Shown here: positions 1 through 10,785 of the stretch, piece after piece
Position numbering within the stretch: the stretch's first letter is position 1
How the letters are laid out: the number at the start of each line of letters is the position of its first letter
DNA from: Chloroflexota bacterium
Lineage (GTDB): Bacteria; Chloroflexota; Anaerolineae; Aggregatilineales; Phototrophicaceae
Length of the DNA stretch: 64,000 nt
Assembly: GCA_009841405.1 (NCBI GenBank)
Contig: VXLV01000032.1
Coordinates: 82,174 to 146,173, forward strand
Direction of reading: 5' to 3'
Position numbers and translations under genes: made by a program
Notes under the pieces: generated by a model
Seen by the model: only the letters and a program-made list of their open reading frames with translations
What the model was told of the DNA's origin: nothing
Databases searched by the model: none

Positions 1-1238
1 ACAATCTTGAGTTGCCCCTGATTCCGATTGTCGGCGCGATGCAATACCAAGGCGTCACGCTGGATGTCGACTTCCTGGGCGAAATGAGCGCGCGCCTGGC
101 GACAAGCATCGCCGGGCTGCAAGGAGCGATCTACGAGGCCGGCAATATCGGCGAGTTCAATATCGGCAGCCCCAAGCAACTCAATACCGTCTTGTTCGAT
201 GTGCTCGCGTTGCCGACCGACGGCTTGAAGAGAACCAAGCTCGGTTTTTCCACCGACGCCACTACGCTGGACACGCTGCGCGATCAGCATCCGATCGTGG
301 ATATGATCGTGGAATATCGCGAACTCTCCAAACTGAAGAGCACCTACGTCGACGCCTTGCCGGCGCTGGTCAATTCGCGGACCGGCCGTGTACACACCAG
401 CTACAACCAGACAGGTTCGGCGACCGGCCGCTTCAGCAGCAGTAATCCCAACTTGCAGAATATCCCGATTCGGACTGAAGTCGGGCGCGAGGTGCGGCGG
501 GCATTTATAGCGCCGGAAGGCTACTTGCTGCTGGCGGTGGACTACAGTCAAATCGAGCTGCGCGTGATGGCGCATATCAGCGAGGACGAGACTTTGATCC
601 GCGCTTTTCATCAGGGGCTGGATATCCATCGCGCCACCGCGGCGACGGTCAATGGCATCGACCCGGAAGCGGTCAGCTACGAGCAGCGGAGCTTCGCCAA
701 GCGCGTGAATTTCGGCTTGATGTATGGCATGGGGGCGTTCCGGCTGGCGCGCGACAGCGACTTGAGCTTGGCGGAGGCGGAAGAATTCATCGCCACGTAT
801 TTCGAGCGAATGCCGGGCGTAGAGCAGTACATCACCGATACGAAGGAATTTGTCTGGCGGCACGGTTATACGGAGACGCTCTACGGCCGGCGGCGGATAT
901 ATCCGGCCATCAAGTCCAATGGCAATCGGCGCAGCACCTCGGCCGAAGAACGCGCCGCGATCAACATGCCGATCCAGGGCACAGCCGCGGACATCTTGAA
1001 GCAGTCGATGATTAACCTGCACCAACGGCTGGCGGAATCACCTTTCGACGCCGCCATGATCTTGCAGGTGCACGATGAGCTAGTGCTGGAAGTGAAAGAG
1101 ACTGAGCTTGAAGCCGTCACGGCGCTGGTCGTCGAAACGATGGAGTCGGCCCTGCCTGACGGCAAACCCCTGCGCGTGCCCTTGCGCGCCAACGCCAGCT
1201 ACGGGCGTGACTGGCGCGATATGGAAGAGCTTGGCTGA
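1..1238 (+). CDS. polA: DNA polymerase I, C-terminal polymerase domain (5' truncated by window edge)
   Basis: Motif A DYSQIELRVMAHIS, motif B RSFAKRVNFGLMYG, motif C QVHDELVLEV; frame open through the window start. Confidence 0.97.
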   Translation, partial: NLELPLIPIVGAMQYQGVTLDVDFLGEMSARLATSIAGLQGAIYEAGNIGEFNIGSPKQLNTVLFDVLALPTDGLKRTKLGFSTDATTLDTLRDQHPIVDMIVEYRELSKLKSTYVDALPALVNSRTGRVHTSYNQTGSATGRFSSSNPNLQNIPIRTEVGREVRRAFIAPEGYLLLAVDYSQIELRVMAHISEDETLIRAFHQGLDIHRATAATVNGIDPEAVSYEQRSFAKRVNFGLMYGMGAFRLARDSDLSLAEAEEFIATYFERMPGVEQYITDTKEFVWRHGYTETLYGRRRIYPAIKSNGNRRSTSAEERAAINMPIQGTAADILKQSMINLHQRLAESPFDAAMILQVHDELVLEVKETELEAVTALVVETMESALPDGKPLRVPLRANASYGRDWRDMEELG

Positions 1239-1312
1239 TCGCGCTAGAGGCGAAGCCTGTACCCAGCATCGATCGTAGACTGAACTGAATCCGAAAGCGA
1301 GTTAGGGCGTAT

Positions 1313-2230
<918 letters not shown>

Positions 2231-2365
2231 CGATAGCTATTTCCGCGCGCTATTTTGCGATGTTTCGCGTCCGGCGCCACGCGGAGATCTTCCCGCCGAC
2301 TTTCCGACGTTTGCGCGGTAGCGAGCATATTCCTCGCGCGTTTAATCAATATGGCCGTCGTTTAG

Positions 2366-2374
2366 TGTTAGAAT
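2366..2374 (+). promoter_or_regulatory. Candidate extended -10 (TGT-TAGAAT) upstream of cdaA
   Basis: TGnTAGAAT in the 240-bp argF-cdaA gap; no convincing -35. Confidence 0.25.
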
Positions 2375-2470
2375 AGCATAACGCAAGTCTGTCTGGCGTG
2401 TTAATAAAAGAAGCTAAGCTTGGCTGTCGGGCGGCGATGGCCGGGCCGCGCCTGAAAGCGAAGACCTGAC

Positions 2471-3346
2471 GTGGAACAGATTCTACTCATCGTGCAGGGT
2501 CTCGAGTTAACAGACATTGTCGATATCGGCATTGTCACCTTGCTCTTTTACAGCATCACCTTCATGTTTCGCGGCACGCAGGCGGTTGCGCTCTTCCGCG
2601 GGATTGCCTTGCTGGTGATCGGGCTGATTTCGGTGGCGGCAGTCCTGCGTCTGGAAGCGCTTAGCTGGTTGATCGCCAACAGTCTTACGGCATTGGCCAT
2701 CGCTATCCCGGTGATATTCCAACCGGAGATTCGGCGCGCGCTTGAGCGGCTGGGCCGCGGCTTGATCATTGGGTCTAGGCTAGCGCCGCAAGAAGCGCGC
2801 GTTTCGATCATCGCCGAGGTTTGCGTCGCCGCGGAGAAATTGTCGGCGCGGCGGCACGGGGCGCTAATCGTATTGCAGCGCAACAGCAGCCTGCAGGAGT
2901 ACATCCGCACCGGTATCGGCCTGGATAGCATCGTGTCGGCTGACTTGCTGGTCACCGTATTCTGGCCGCGCACCGAACTCCACGATGGCGCCGTGATTAT
3001 CGATCGCGGCGGGCGCATCGCCTCGGCCTCGAGCGTGCTGCCCATCACCGCCAGCCGCAATTTGCCCAACCCTAATCTGGGCACCAGGCATCGGGCGGCG
3101 GTCGGCATCAGCGAAGTTGGCGACGCGCTCTGTGTGATTGTCTCGGAGGAGACGGGCAAAATCTCGGTGGCCAACGCCGGTCGCATGATTCTCGACCTGG
3201 ACTCGCAGCGGCTGCGATTGATTCTCAACGCCTATTATGGCGTGACTGAGGAATCCTGGACTAGCTACCGCTCGCGCCTGCGCGAGGTCTTGGTTGATTT
3301 GCGCCTGCGCATGCAAACGCGCAGAAGGCAGCAGGCGCAATCATGA
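2471..3346 (+). CDS. cdaA: Diadenylate cyclase (DisA_N domain, CdaA family)
   Basis: Three N-terminal TM segments, DGAVII and TRHRAAVG motifs; GTG start; overlaps cdaR start. Confidence 0.95.
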   Translation: MEQILLIVQGLELTDIVDIGIVTLLFYSITFMFRGTQAVALFRGIALLVIGLISVAAVLRLEALSWLIANSLTALAIAIPVIFQPEIRRALERLGRGLIIGSRLAPQEARVSIIAEVCVAAEKLSARRHGALIVLQRNSSLQEYIRTGIGLDSIVSADLLVTVFWPRTELHDGAVIIDRGGRIASASSVLPITASRNLPNPNLGTRHRAAVGISEVGDALCVIVSEETGKISVANAGRMILDLDSQRLRLILNAYYGVTEESWTSYRSRLREVLVDLRLRMQTRRRQQAQS

Positions 3347-4629
3347 TACGCCGGCTGCTGCATTCAGATATGGCGGGGAATCTGCTTTGGCTGCTCGTAT
3401 CGGCGCTTCTGGCGACTGGCGTCTGGTACATCGCCGTGACCTCGGCCGATCCCATCCGACAGCGCCGTTTTTACGGGATTCAAATTCAGTTTGTCCCCAG
3501 CTCGATGGCGGTCATGACGCAAAGCGGGACGCGCGCCGCGGATGTAACGATCCAGGGATCGCAGACGATCGTATCGTCGCGGCTCGCCAGCGACATCATC
3601 GTGCGCGCTGATCTGTCTCGGCTGGGTCCGGGAAACCACTCGGTGCCCCTGGCTGTCGAAGTGGTCAGACCGGATACCGACAGTTTCCGCCGCCTGGTGT
3701 CCCGCGTAGAGCCCTCGCAGATCAACATCGAATTGGAGCCGCGAGAATCGCGCGACAATCGCATCGTGGTTGAGCTTCTTACAGCGCCCCCCATCGGCTT
3801 TCGCAATGATGTGCCGCAGCCGAATATCGACCAGGTGCGGGTGAGCGGCGCCGCCAGCCTGGTGTCGCAAGTGGTGGCCGTTCGGGGACAGCTGGACCTT
3901 TCGGCCAGCCGCAATCCGCTTGAAGTCGACCTGCGCTTGCACGCGATCGACGCCGACGGCAACCGCGTGGCCGGCGTCGAGCTGGACCCGCAGACCGCCT
4001 CGGTCGCCGTGAATATCCAGCGCCGCGACGATATTCGCCAGATCGCCGTGCGGCCCAATGTCTTGCTATCAACGCTGCCGGATGGCTTCACGCTGAAGAA
4101 CCAGAGCTATGAACCGGAGTCGCTATTTGTTAGTGGCGCGCCGGATCAGCTTGGGAAGATCTCCGATACCTTGCTGACTGCGCCGATCAGCCTGGTAGGG
4201 CGCGAAGAAGGATTCGTCACCAGCGTGCCCGTGCAACTGCCCGATGGCGAGCTCTTCGTCATGGGCGGCGACAGCAACATCACCGTTTCAATAGAAATCA
4301 TACCGATCGTCGTTTCGCGTCAAATCGACAGCATCGACGTGGGGCACATTGGATTGGGCGATACCTATGAAGTTTCCATCGTTCCGAAGACGGCCTCGGC
4401 CATTGTGACCGGTCCGGTGGTTTATGTGGACGCGTTGTCGCTTGAAGACATTCAACTTGTCGTTGACCTGGAGGGATTGGCGCCGGGCGTATACGACTTG
4501 TCTCCGGCGATCTCGATCACCAAGGGCGATCTGAGCGAAGCCAACGTATCGCTGTCGCCGGCGGAACTGAACGTGGAGATCACCTCGCCCGAGGCGGCAA
4601 ACGCGAGCGACGCCCCCGCCGAGAACTAG
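3343..4629 (+). CDS. cdaR: YbbR-domain protein, CdaA regulator
   Basis: N-terminal TM and repeated YbbR-like domains; ATGA overlap with cdaA. Confidence 0.88.
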   Translation: MIRRLLHSDMAGNLLWLLVSALLATGVWYIAVTSADPIRQRRFYGIQIQFVPSSMAVMTQSGTRAADVTIQGSQTIVSSRLASDIIVRADLSRLGPGNHSVPLAVEVVRPDTDSFRRLVSRVEPSQINIELEPRESRDNRIVVELLTAPPIGFRNDVPQPNIDQVRVSGAASLVSQVVAVRGQLDLSASRNPLEVDLRLHAIDADGNRVAGVELDPQTASVAVNIQRRDDIRQIAVRPNVLLSTLPDGFTLKNQSYEPESLFVSGAPDQLGKISDTLLTAPISLVGREEGFVTSVPVQLPDGELFVMGGDSNITVSIEIIPIVVSRQIDSIDVGHIGLGDTYEVSIVPKTASAIVTGPVVYVDALSLEDIQLVVDLEGLAPGVYDLSPAISITKGDLSEANVSLSPAELNVEITSPEAANASDAPAEN

Positions 4630-4788
4630 ATTGAGCGACATCTTTGGAGCGATAGACTGGGCGCCAGTCGCGCATCGCGGGCCTGGCATTATGATGCTTC
4701 TTTGCCTTTCAGCGACTACCGAAAGCCGATACCGACGTCTACAATACGGGCGCGAAAATCATAGCAGCAGCGGAGCGAATGCGGCGCC

Positions 4789-6168
4789 ATGTCAGGTAAG
4801 AATATCGTCGCCTTGGTTGGCCGCCCCAATGTGGGCAAGAGTACGCTATTCAACCGTCTGGTTGGCGAGCGCCAGGCGGTTACGCATGAGATTCCCGGCA
4901 CCACGCGGGATCGCTTGCACGGCGAGTCGTTCTGGAACGGCGTGACATTTCAGGTGGTCGACACCGGCGGGATCGAGATTTATCAGCCGGCCGGCGCGCG
5001 TGATGAATCGCCGCTGGCGGAAGGCAGCGCCGATTTTGTCGCCGAAATCATTGAGCAGGCGCAGATCGCCATTGCCGGTGCGGACGTTATTATTCTGGTC
5101 GTTGACGCGCAGTTTGGCGTGACCGCCGCCGATCAAGCCATCGCCGAGATCTTGCGCCGAACCGACAAGCCGGTGATCGTCGCCGCCAACAAGATTGACG
5201 ACCGCAAGCACGCGAACGATGCCTACGACTTTTACAGCCTTGGGCTCGATGCGGTGGTTGGCGTCAGCGCGATTCACGGGCTTGGGGTCGGCGATCTGCT
5301 GGACGAGCTGGTGATGGCCTTTGGCGACGCCGAACCCGAGGCTGATGAGGACGACGAAGACGATCATTTGAAAATCGCGATTGTCGGGCGGCCGAACGCG
5401 GGCAAGAGCACCCTGCTGAACAAACTAATCGGCCGCGACCGCGCTATCGTGAGCGAGGTAGCGGGCACGACCCGCGACGCCATCGATACGGACATCAGTT
5501 GGTACGGCGAGCGCCTCACCTTGATTGACACTGCGGGCATCCGCCGCCGCGGGCGCATCGAAGCGGGCGTGGAGAGGTTCAGCGTAATCCGCGCGATGAA
5601 AGCCATCGGCCGGGCGGATGTCGGCTTGCTGGTGATCGACGCCAATCTGGGCGTCACGGAGCAAGACGAGCACATCGCCGGTTACATAATCGACGAATAC
5701 AAGAGTCTGGTTATTGTTGTCAATAAATGGGACGCGATCGAAAAAGACGACTACACGATGGACGCGTTCAGCGAGAATATCCGCGACCGTTTGCACTTCG
5801 TTCGCTACGCGCCGATTATCTTCATCAGCGCGCTCGAGGGGCAGCGCATTCATCAGGTTCTTGAAGTGGCGCATCGCGTTTGGGAGGCGCGCTTTTTCCG
5901 CATACCGACAGCGGATGTAAACCGGCTGATGCGCGAAGCGGTGAGCAAGCATCCGCCGCACGGTAAAGGGACTAAAAGGCTGAAGTTCCTCTATGCGTCG
6001 CAGGTGCGTTCCGATCCGCCCTTGTTTCTGTTCCATGTCAACGATCCAGCCCAGGTGCATTTCACGTACAAGCGCTATCTGGAAAACCAGTTTCGCGAAG
6101 CTTACGACTTTGAGGGCACGCCAATTCGTTTGAGCTTCCGCGCTCGCGCGAAAACGCGCGCTGATTGA
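4789..6168 (+). CDS. der: Ribosome biogenesis GTPase Der
   Basis: Two G domains: GRPNVGKSTLFNRL and GRPNAGKSTLLNKL, plus C-terminal KH-like region. Confidence 0.97.
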   Translation: MSGKNIVALVGRPNVGKSTLFNRLVGERQAVTHEIPGTTRDRLHGESFWNGVTFQVVDTGGIEIYQPAGARDESPLAEGSADFVAEIIEQAQIAIAGADVIILVVDAQFGVTAADQAIAEILRRTDKPVIVAANKIDDRKHANDAYDFYSLGLDAVVGVSAIHGLGVGDLLDELVMAFGDAEPEADEDDEDDHLKIAIVGRPNAGKSTLLNKLIGRDRAIVSEVAGTTRDAIDTDISWYGERLTLIDTAGIRRRGRIEAGVERFSVIRAMKAIGRADVGLLVIDANLGVTEQDEHIAGYIIDEYKSLVIVVNKWDAIEKDDYTMDAFSENIRDRLHFVRYAPIIFISALEGQRIHQVLEVAHRVWEARFFRIPTADVNRLMREAVSKHPPHGKGTKRLKFLYASQVRSDPPLFLFHVNDPAQVHFTYKRYLENQFREAYDFEGTPIRLSFRARAKTRAD

Positions 6169-6216
6169 CCGGCGCGCCGTCGGCGAATTGAGAACGATGA
6201 AGGGCGGCAATCTGCA

Positions 6217-6245
6217 TTGCGATGAAAAGGGCGGAATCCTATAAT
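6217..6245 (+). promoter_or_regulatory. Sigma70-type promoter for lepB (TTGCGA-N17-TATAAT)
   Basis: Hexamers read directly with 17-bp spacer; 65 bp upstream of lepB ATG. Confidence 0.6.
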
Positions 6246-6309
6246 CATTGCAGCGGCATTGCGCTTGCGCTTGCGGTTCGCCAAAAGCGCGGGCGTCGAA
6301 GGAGGGTTA

Positions 6310-6882
6310 ATGTTCCGCAGCCATATCGACGAGTTGCCAAAGCCGCGGCTGGATACGCCCGGCTTTCTGCAGGAGGTCGTCAGCACAATTGTATTCGTCA
6401 TTGCCGTCACTGTGCTGTTTGACTTGGCGATACCGCGATCGCTGGTGGACGGGCATAGTATGGAGCCGACCTTCTATCAGAGCGACCGCCTGGTGGTCAG
6501 CCGCGTCCATTATCTGTTAGGGCAGCCCGGCCGCGGGGATATCGTCGTCTTTAACTCGCTGGTGCCGAGCGAGGCGGCGCGCGGCATCATGCTCATCAAG
6601 CGCGTGGTCGGCTTGCCGGGTGAAACGGTGGAGATTCGCGACCAGCGCGTGCATATCAACGGAGAGCCGCTGGACGAGCCCTATATCAAGGAAGCCTGCC
6701 GCATCCAGCGCTGCGGCGACGCCGCTTGGACATTGGAAGCTGACCAGTACTTCGTCATGGGCGACAACCGCAACAACAGCCGCGACTCGCGGCGCTTCAA
6801 CGCCGTGCCGCTGCAGAAGATGGTGGGGCAGGTGATATTCCGATATTGGCCGCTTGATTCAATCGGGGTCATCCCGAATTAG
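6310..6882 (+). CDS. lepB: Signal peptidase I
   Basis: GHSMEPTF Ser motif, LIKRVVGLPGE Lys motif, MGDNRNNSRDSR; AAGGAGG upstream of ATG 6310 favours this start over TTG 6259. Confidence 0.95.
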   Translation: MFRSHIDELPKPRLDTPGFLQEVVSTIVFVIAVTVLFDLAIPRSLVDGHSMEPTFYQSDRLVVSRVHYLLGQPGRGDIVVFNSLVPSEAARGIMLIKRVVGLPGETVEIRDQRVHINGEPLDEPYIKEACRIQRCGDAAWTLEADQYFVMGDNRNNSRDSRRFNAVPLQKMVGQVIFRYWPLDSIGVIPN

Positions 6883-6891
6883 GGTGATGCG

Positions 6892-7164
6892 ATGGATGCC
6901 AAACCACGAGCATATGCTTGCCCGCGCTGCACGGTAGGGCGCTGTACGGCACAAGGAACTACTTTCGCCGATGTCTACAAGGGGCAGTTGCTATGCATTC
7001 CCAATACGCGCGCCTATATCTGCGATGTCTGCCACTTCGCCGAGTTCGAGACGGAATTGCTGGACGCGCTCTGGGACGAGCTCTACGGCGAGGCGTCGAC
7101 GGATGAAGTCCAGCCCCTCGCCCGCCACAAGCGCGGATCCAGTTACAGCGAAGGCTCCGGCTAG
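6892..7164 (+). CDS. Small zinc-ribbon-like protein (CPRC...CDVC)
   Basis: Two CxxC pairs; short ORF directly after lepB. Confidence 0.6.
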   Translation: MDAKPRAYACPRCTVGRCTAQGTTFADVYKGQLLCIPNTRAYICDVCHFAEFETELLDALWDELYGEASTDEVQPLARHKRGSSYSEGSG

Positions 7165-7201
7165 CTGCGCGCGGCCAGTGACAGGCGCGAACAAAGCGGA
7201 C

Positions 7202-7230
7202 TTGACCGGCGCAGCGCTTCGTTGTATGCT
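7202..7230 (+). promoter_or_regulatory. Promoter for tRNA-Glu (TTGACC-N17-TATGCT)
   Basis: Hexamers at 7202 and 7225, 15 bp before the tRNA 5' end. Confidence 0.6.
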
Positions 7231-7244
7231 TGTCGGCGCTTGCT

Positions 7245-7317
7245 GGCCCCTTCGTCTAGCGGCCTAGGATGCCACCCTTTCAAGGTGGAGACACGGGTTC
7301 GAGTCCCGTAGGGGCTA
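7245..7317 (+). tRNA. tRNA-Glu (anticodon TTC)
   Basis: Full cloverleaf read by eye: GGCCCCT/AGGGGCT acceptor, CCACC-CTTTCAA-GGTGG anticodon arm, ACGGG-TTCGAGT-CCCGT T arm; CCA not encoded. Confidence 0.95.
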
Positions 7318-7340
7318 CACTGTTGGAATATGCTCGAGCG

Positions 7341-7374
7341 CCGTTCGCCGATTGAGGCGAGCGGTTTTCTTTTT
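7341..7374 (+). terminator. Rho-independent terminator after tRNA-Glu
   Basis: CCGTTCGCC-GATTGA-GGCGAGCGG stem (one G-U) followed by TTTTCTTTTT. Confidence 0.85.
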
Positions 7375-7512
7375 CGCGCCGCGCCGTCGCCAGTTGTCTC
7401 CGTCTGCAGCGCAATCTAAGCCGGGCATTGCAGTATGCTCAAGCTGCCCCTGGATTCTCCGCACGCGGTGAAGAGGTCGCATGCTATGCAATCCTTGCGG
7501 CAGGCAAGCTTC

Positions 7513-7540
7513 TTGACAGAAAATCGCCACAGGATATACT
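7513..7540 (+). promoter_or_regulatory. Promoter TTGACA-N16-TATACT upstream of sugar-binding protein gene
   Basis: Near-consensus hexamers; 62 bp upstream of ATG 7603. Confidence 0.65.
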
Positions 7541-7602
7541 CAGGCAGTCTGTAAATCGCGTCCGAGATAGACGTGATGAAACCAAGAGGAGGACTAAGGA
7601 CT

Positions 7603-8922
7603 ATGATTAGACACAGGATTTCGATTCTCGCAATTTTGGCGTTGCTGCTGGCGCTAGTGGTAGGGGCGTCGTCGGCGCAAGACAACAATGTGACGATATG
7701 GGCCGCTGACGATGACACGGGCACTTGCTGGTCGAATCTGCTCGTGGATACATTCCCGCGCGACGACATTTCGATTGAGGTTGTCTTGCAGCCGGGCACC
7801 GGCCTGGTTGACGCGCAGCGCACGGCTTTGCAGGGCGGCGCCGGGCCCGATATCACGTTCTCGCACGGGCCGGCCTTCATGCTGGAGTTGGCCAGCGCGG
7901 GATTGCTGCTCTCGCTGGATCATTACGCCGATGAATACAACTGGGCCGATCGCTTCGCTCCCTGGGCGCTGGATTTGGGCCGCGTGGAAGGCTCGCTCTA
8001 CAGCTTGTCGGAGGAACTCGAGACCGTCATCTTGTATTACAACAAGACGGTATTCGAAGAAAACGGCTGGGAAACGCCCAAGACGATGGACGAGCTTTAT
8101 GCTTTGGCGGACGCCATTCAAGAGGCTGGCCTGGTGGTGATGGGGCCGGCGTTTGGCGAATGCGCGCCCTGCTACGAGTGGGCGGTTAGCGTCTTCCTCA
8201 GCCATCACGCGGGTCCGGAATTGGTATACGAGGCTTTGACCGGCCAGCGTTCCTGGACCGATCCGGCCTTTGTCGAGGCGATTTCGGCGCTTAGGGACAT
8301 CGTGCAGGGCGGCTGGTTTATGGGCAGCATGGATCTCTTCTTCTCCGACACCTTTGATTCGGCGCACGCCTTGTTCGGCGCTGGAGAGATCGCCATGAGC
8401 TTTGAAGGCACCTGGATGCTGGACAACTATCAGCGCGACTTCTTTGGCGAAGCCGCGGGCAATATGAACGATTGGGACTGGTTCGCATTCCCGACGACAT
8501 TCTCGGAAGAGCCGCACTTTATAATCGGCGTCGGCTCAAGCTGGGGCATTAGCACCGCGACGGAGAATCCGGACGCGGCGGCTGCCGTGCTTGATCATTA
8601 CTACAGCACTGGCTTCCAGGCGGCCTCGCACGCTGCTTGCGGCAACGCGCCCGCGCCGCTGTTCTACGAGGGCGATGTATTTGCCGAGGCGGACCCGCGC
8701 GAAGCCCGCTTGTATCAAGAGTTTGGCCAGGCGTCGGCCGCTGGCAACGTCGGCTACACCAGCTGGAGCTTCTGGCCCGCGCGCACGAATGTCTGGCTCT
8801 GGGAGCAGATCACGCGCGTCTACGATGACCAGATCTCGGTTGAAGACTACCTCGCCGGCATGCAGTCGGAATTCGAAGAAGAATTCGCCGAGGGGCTCAT
8901 CCCGCCGATTCCCGCTCGCTAA
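7603..8922 (+). CDS. Carbohydrate ABC transporter substrate-binding protein
   Basis: Signal peptide MIRHRISILAILALLLALVVGASSAQ; SBP family 1 style; followed by two permeases; start chosen at 7603 (SD GAGGAGG) rather than 7573. Confidence 0.9.
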   Translation: MIRHRISILAILALLLALVVGASSAQDNNVTIWAADDDTGTCWSNLLVDTFPRDDISIEVVLQPGTGLVDAQRTALQGGAGPDITFSHGPAFMLELASAGLLLSLDHYADEYNWADRFAPWALDLGRVEGSLYSLSEELETVILYYNKTVFEENGWETPKTMDELYALADAIQEAGLVVMGPAFGECAPCYEWAVSVFLSHHAGPELVYEALTGQRSWTDPAFVEAISALRDIVQGGWFMGSMDLFFSDTFDSAHALFGAGEIAMSFEGTWMLDNYQRDFFGEAAGNMNDWDWFAFPTTFSEEPHFIIGVGSSWGISTATENPDAAAAVLDHYYSTGFQAASHAACGNAPAPLFYEGDVFAEADPREARLYQEFGQASAAGNVGYTSWSFWPARTNVWLWEQITRVYDDQISVEDYLAGMQSEFEEEFAEGLIPPIPAR

Positions 8923-8937
8923 ACAATAATCATGAAC

Positions 8938-8972
8938 CCGGTGTTCTGGCGCGGCTGTCGCTGGAACACCGG
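8938..8972 (+). other. Intercistronic stem-loop between binding protein and permease
   Basis: CCGGTGTTCTGGCG-CGGCTGT-CGCTGGAACACCGG: 14-bp stem with two G-U pairs; no U-tract. Confidence 0.75.
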
Positions 8973-9022
8973 CGCTCGCTTATGTAGGCGCCCGCTCAGG
9001 TTATGACGGTCGAGTTGATCTG

Positions 9023-9922
9023 ATGCTTGGCAAGCTGCGTATCAACCGCGAATACTGGACGCGTTATCGCGTCATGCGCTATTGGGTTGTGCCCTGGCTA
9101 TTCATGCTGCCCATCCTAGGTTTGCACGCCTTTGTGGTTGTCTTCCCGGCGTCTCAAGGCGTCTACTATTCGTTCACCGACTGGTCGGGTATCGGCGAAG
9201 CTGAATTCATCGGCCTGCGCAACTTTGAAGAAATGTTCTTTGAAGACCAGAGCCACCTGGACGCGCTATCACGGAATATCCAGTGGATGCTGTTCTTCAT
9301 CACCGTGCCCTTTATATTCGCGCTATTTGGCTCGAGCTTGCTGGCCAAGGTCCGGCGCGGCGCCATGATTTATCGGACTGCGCTCTTCATGCCCTTCATC
9401 TTGCCTAGCGTCGTGACGGCGACGATTTGGCGCTACTTGTACAATCCGCGCTTCGGCTTGCCGACGCTGGTCGGCTATGACAAGGCCTTGCTGGGCCAAT
9501 CCGACACTGCGCTTTGGGCGATCGCCTTCGCGGACAACTGGCACTTCTGGGGCTTCTTGATGGTGCTCTTCCTCACCGCGATGCAAGGCATAGACCCAGT
9601 CTTGTATGACGCGGCCAAGGTGGATGGCGCCAGCCGCTGGGAGGAATTCTGGCACGTCACCTTGCCGGGCATCAGGCCAGTGGTGCTTTTCATGATGATG
9701 ATGGTGATGATCTGGGCCTTCCTGGTTTTCGACTACATTTTCATCTTGACGGGCGGCGGCCCGGCCGGGGCTACGGAAGTGCTGGGCATCGACATCTACA
9801 AGAACGCCTTCCAGCGCTTTGAGGCGGGTTACGCTGCGGCCCAGGGCATCACTATCTGCCTCTTCGCAGGCCTGATCGTCAGCGTATTCGCAATGCTGCG
9901 TAAACGGGGATGGGAAATATGA
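9023..9922 (+). CDS. Carbohydrate ABC transporter permease (MalF-type)
   Basis: Multi-TM with EAA-type loop DAAKVDGASRWEEFWHVTLPGIRP. Confidence 0.92.
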   Translation: MLGKLRINREYWTRYRVMRYWVVPWLFMLPILGLHAFVVVFPASQGVYYSFTDWSGIGEAEFIGLRNFEEMFFEDQSHLDALSRNIQWMLFFITVPFIFALFGSSLLAKVRRGAMIYRTALFMPFILPSVVTATIWRYLYNPRFGLPTLVGYDKALLGQSDTALWAIAFADNWHFWGFLMVLFLTAMQGIDPVLYDAAKVDGASRWEEFWHVTLPGIRPVVLFMMMMVMIWAFLVFDYIFILTGGGPAGATEVLGIDIYKNAFQRFEAGYAAAQGITICLFAGLIVSVFAMLRKRGWEI

Positions 9923-10773
9923 GAGCGCAACGGGAGTTCTTCCTCTTCCGCAAGCAGCGCGAGAGCAACGCCTTTAATCACTTTTTTCTGTCCATCTTGG
10001 TGGTTTTCTCGCTGGGGCCGGTGGTGCTGTTGGGCTTGAACTCTGTCAAGTCTAACTCCGAGATTGCTTTGAATCCGCTTGGTCTGCCGCGGCAAGTGCA
10101 TCTGGATAATTTTGCCAACGCCTGGCAGAAAGGCGAGTTCAGCCGCACATTCAAAAACAGCGTCATCCTGGTTGTCGGCACGGTCGCCGCCGAGCTCGTG
10201 CTGGGCGGGCTGGCGGCTTATAGCCTGGCGCGCAAGAATCCGCCCGGCGCCAACTTCGTGATGATCTACTTGCTAGTGGCCTCGACCGTTCCGATCTGGC
10301 TGTATCTGGTGCCGCTCTTCTTTCTGTGGCGGCAGTTGGGCTTGCTCAATACGTATCACGGACTCATCCTGATCTATACTGCCTTGAACGCGCCCTTTTC
10401 CATATTCTTGCTGCGCTCGTATCTGATCGGTTTGCCGGTGGAGTTGGAAGACGCGGCGCGGGTCGACGGCGCAAACGAGTTGCAAGTGCTGCTGCGCATA
10501 ATCGTGCCCCTGGCTTGGCCTGGCTTCTTGACCGTCGGCTTGGTGGTCGGGCTGGGGATCTGGAGCGAATTCCAGGTAGCGCTGATATTCGTGCACAAGC
10601 CCGACATGTTCCCGGTAACCACCAGTTATTTCAAGTTCACCGACCGCTTCGGCCGCGACTGGGCCATGACCAGCGCCGGCGCGTTCATGATGATTGCGCC
10701 GGTGCTGATATTATTCCTTGCGCTGCAACGCCGGTTCGTCGAGGGGCTAACGCAGGGCGGCGTGAAGTTCTAG
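9919..10773 (+). CDS. Carbohydrate ABC transporter permease (MalG-type)
   Basis: EAA loop EDAARVDGANELQVLLRIIVPLAWP; ATGA-type overlap with preceding permease. Confidence 0.92.
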   Translation: MRAQREFFLFRKQRESNAFNHFFLSILVVFSLGPVVLLGLNSVKSNSEIALNPLGLPRQVHLDNFANAWQKGEFSRTFKNSVILVVGTVAAELVLGGLAAYSLARKNPPGANFVMIYLLVASTVPIWLYLVPLFFLWRQLGLLNTYHGLILIYTALNAPFSIFLLRSYLIGLPVELEDAARVDGANELQVLLRIIVPLAWPGFLTVGLVVGLGIWSEFQVALIFVHKPDMFPVTTSYFKFTDRFGRDWAMTSAGAFMMIAPVLILFLALQRRFVEGLTQGGVKF

Positions 10774-10785
10774 CGCGATCTCGGC

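Noticed and set aside
2231-2470. c-di-AMP (ydaO-type) riboswitch upstream of cdaA
   Set aside because: 240-bp leader is attractive but I could not align the ydaO consensus; a covariance-model search (Infernal/Rfam) would be needed
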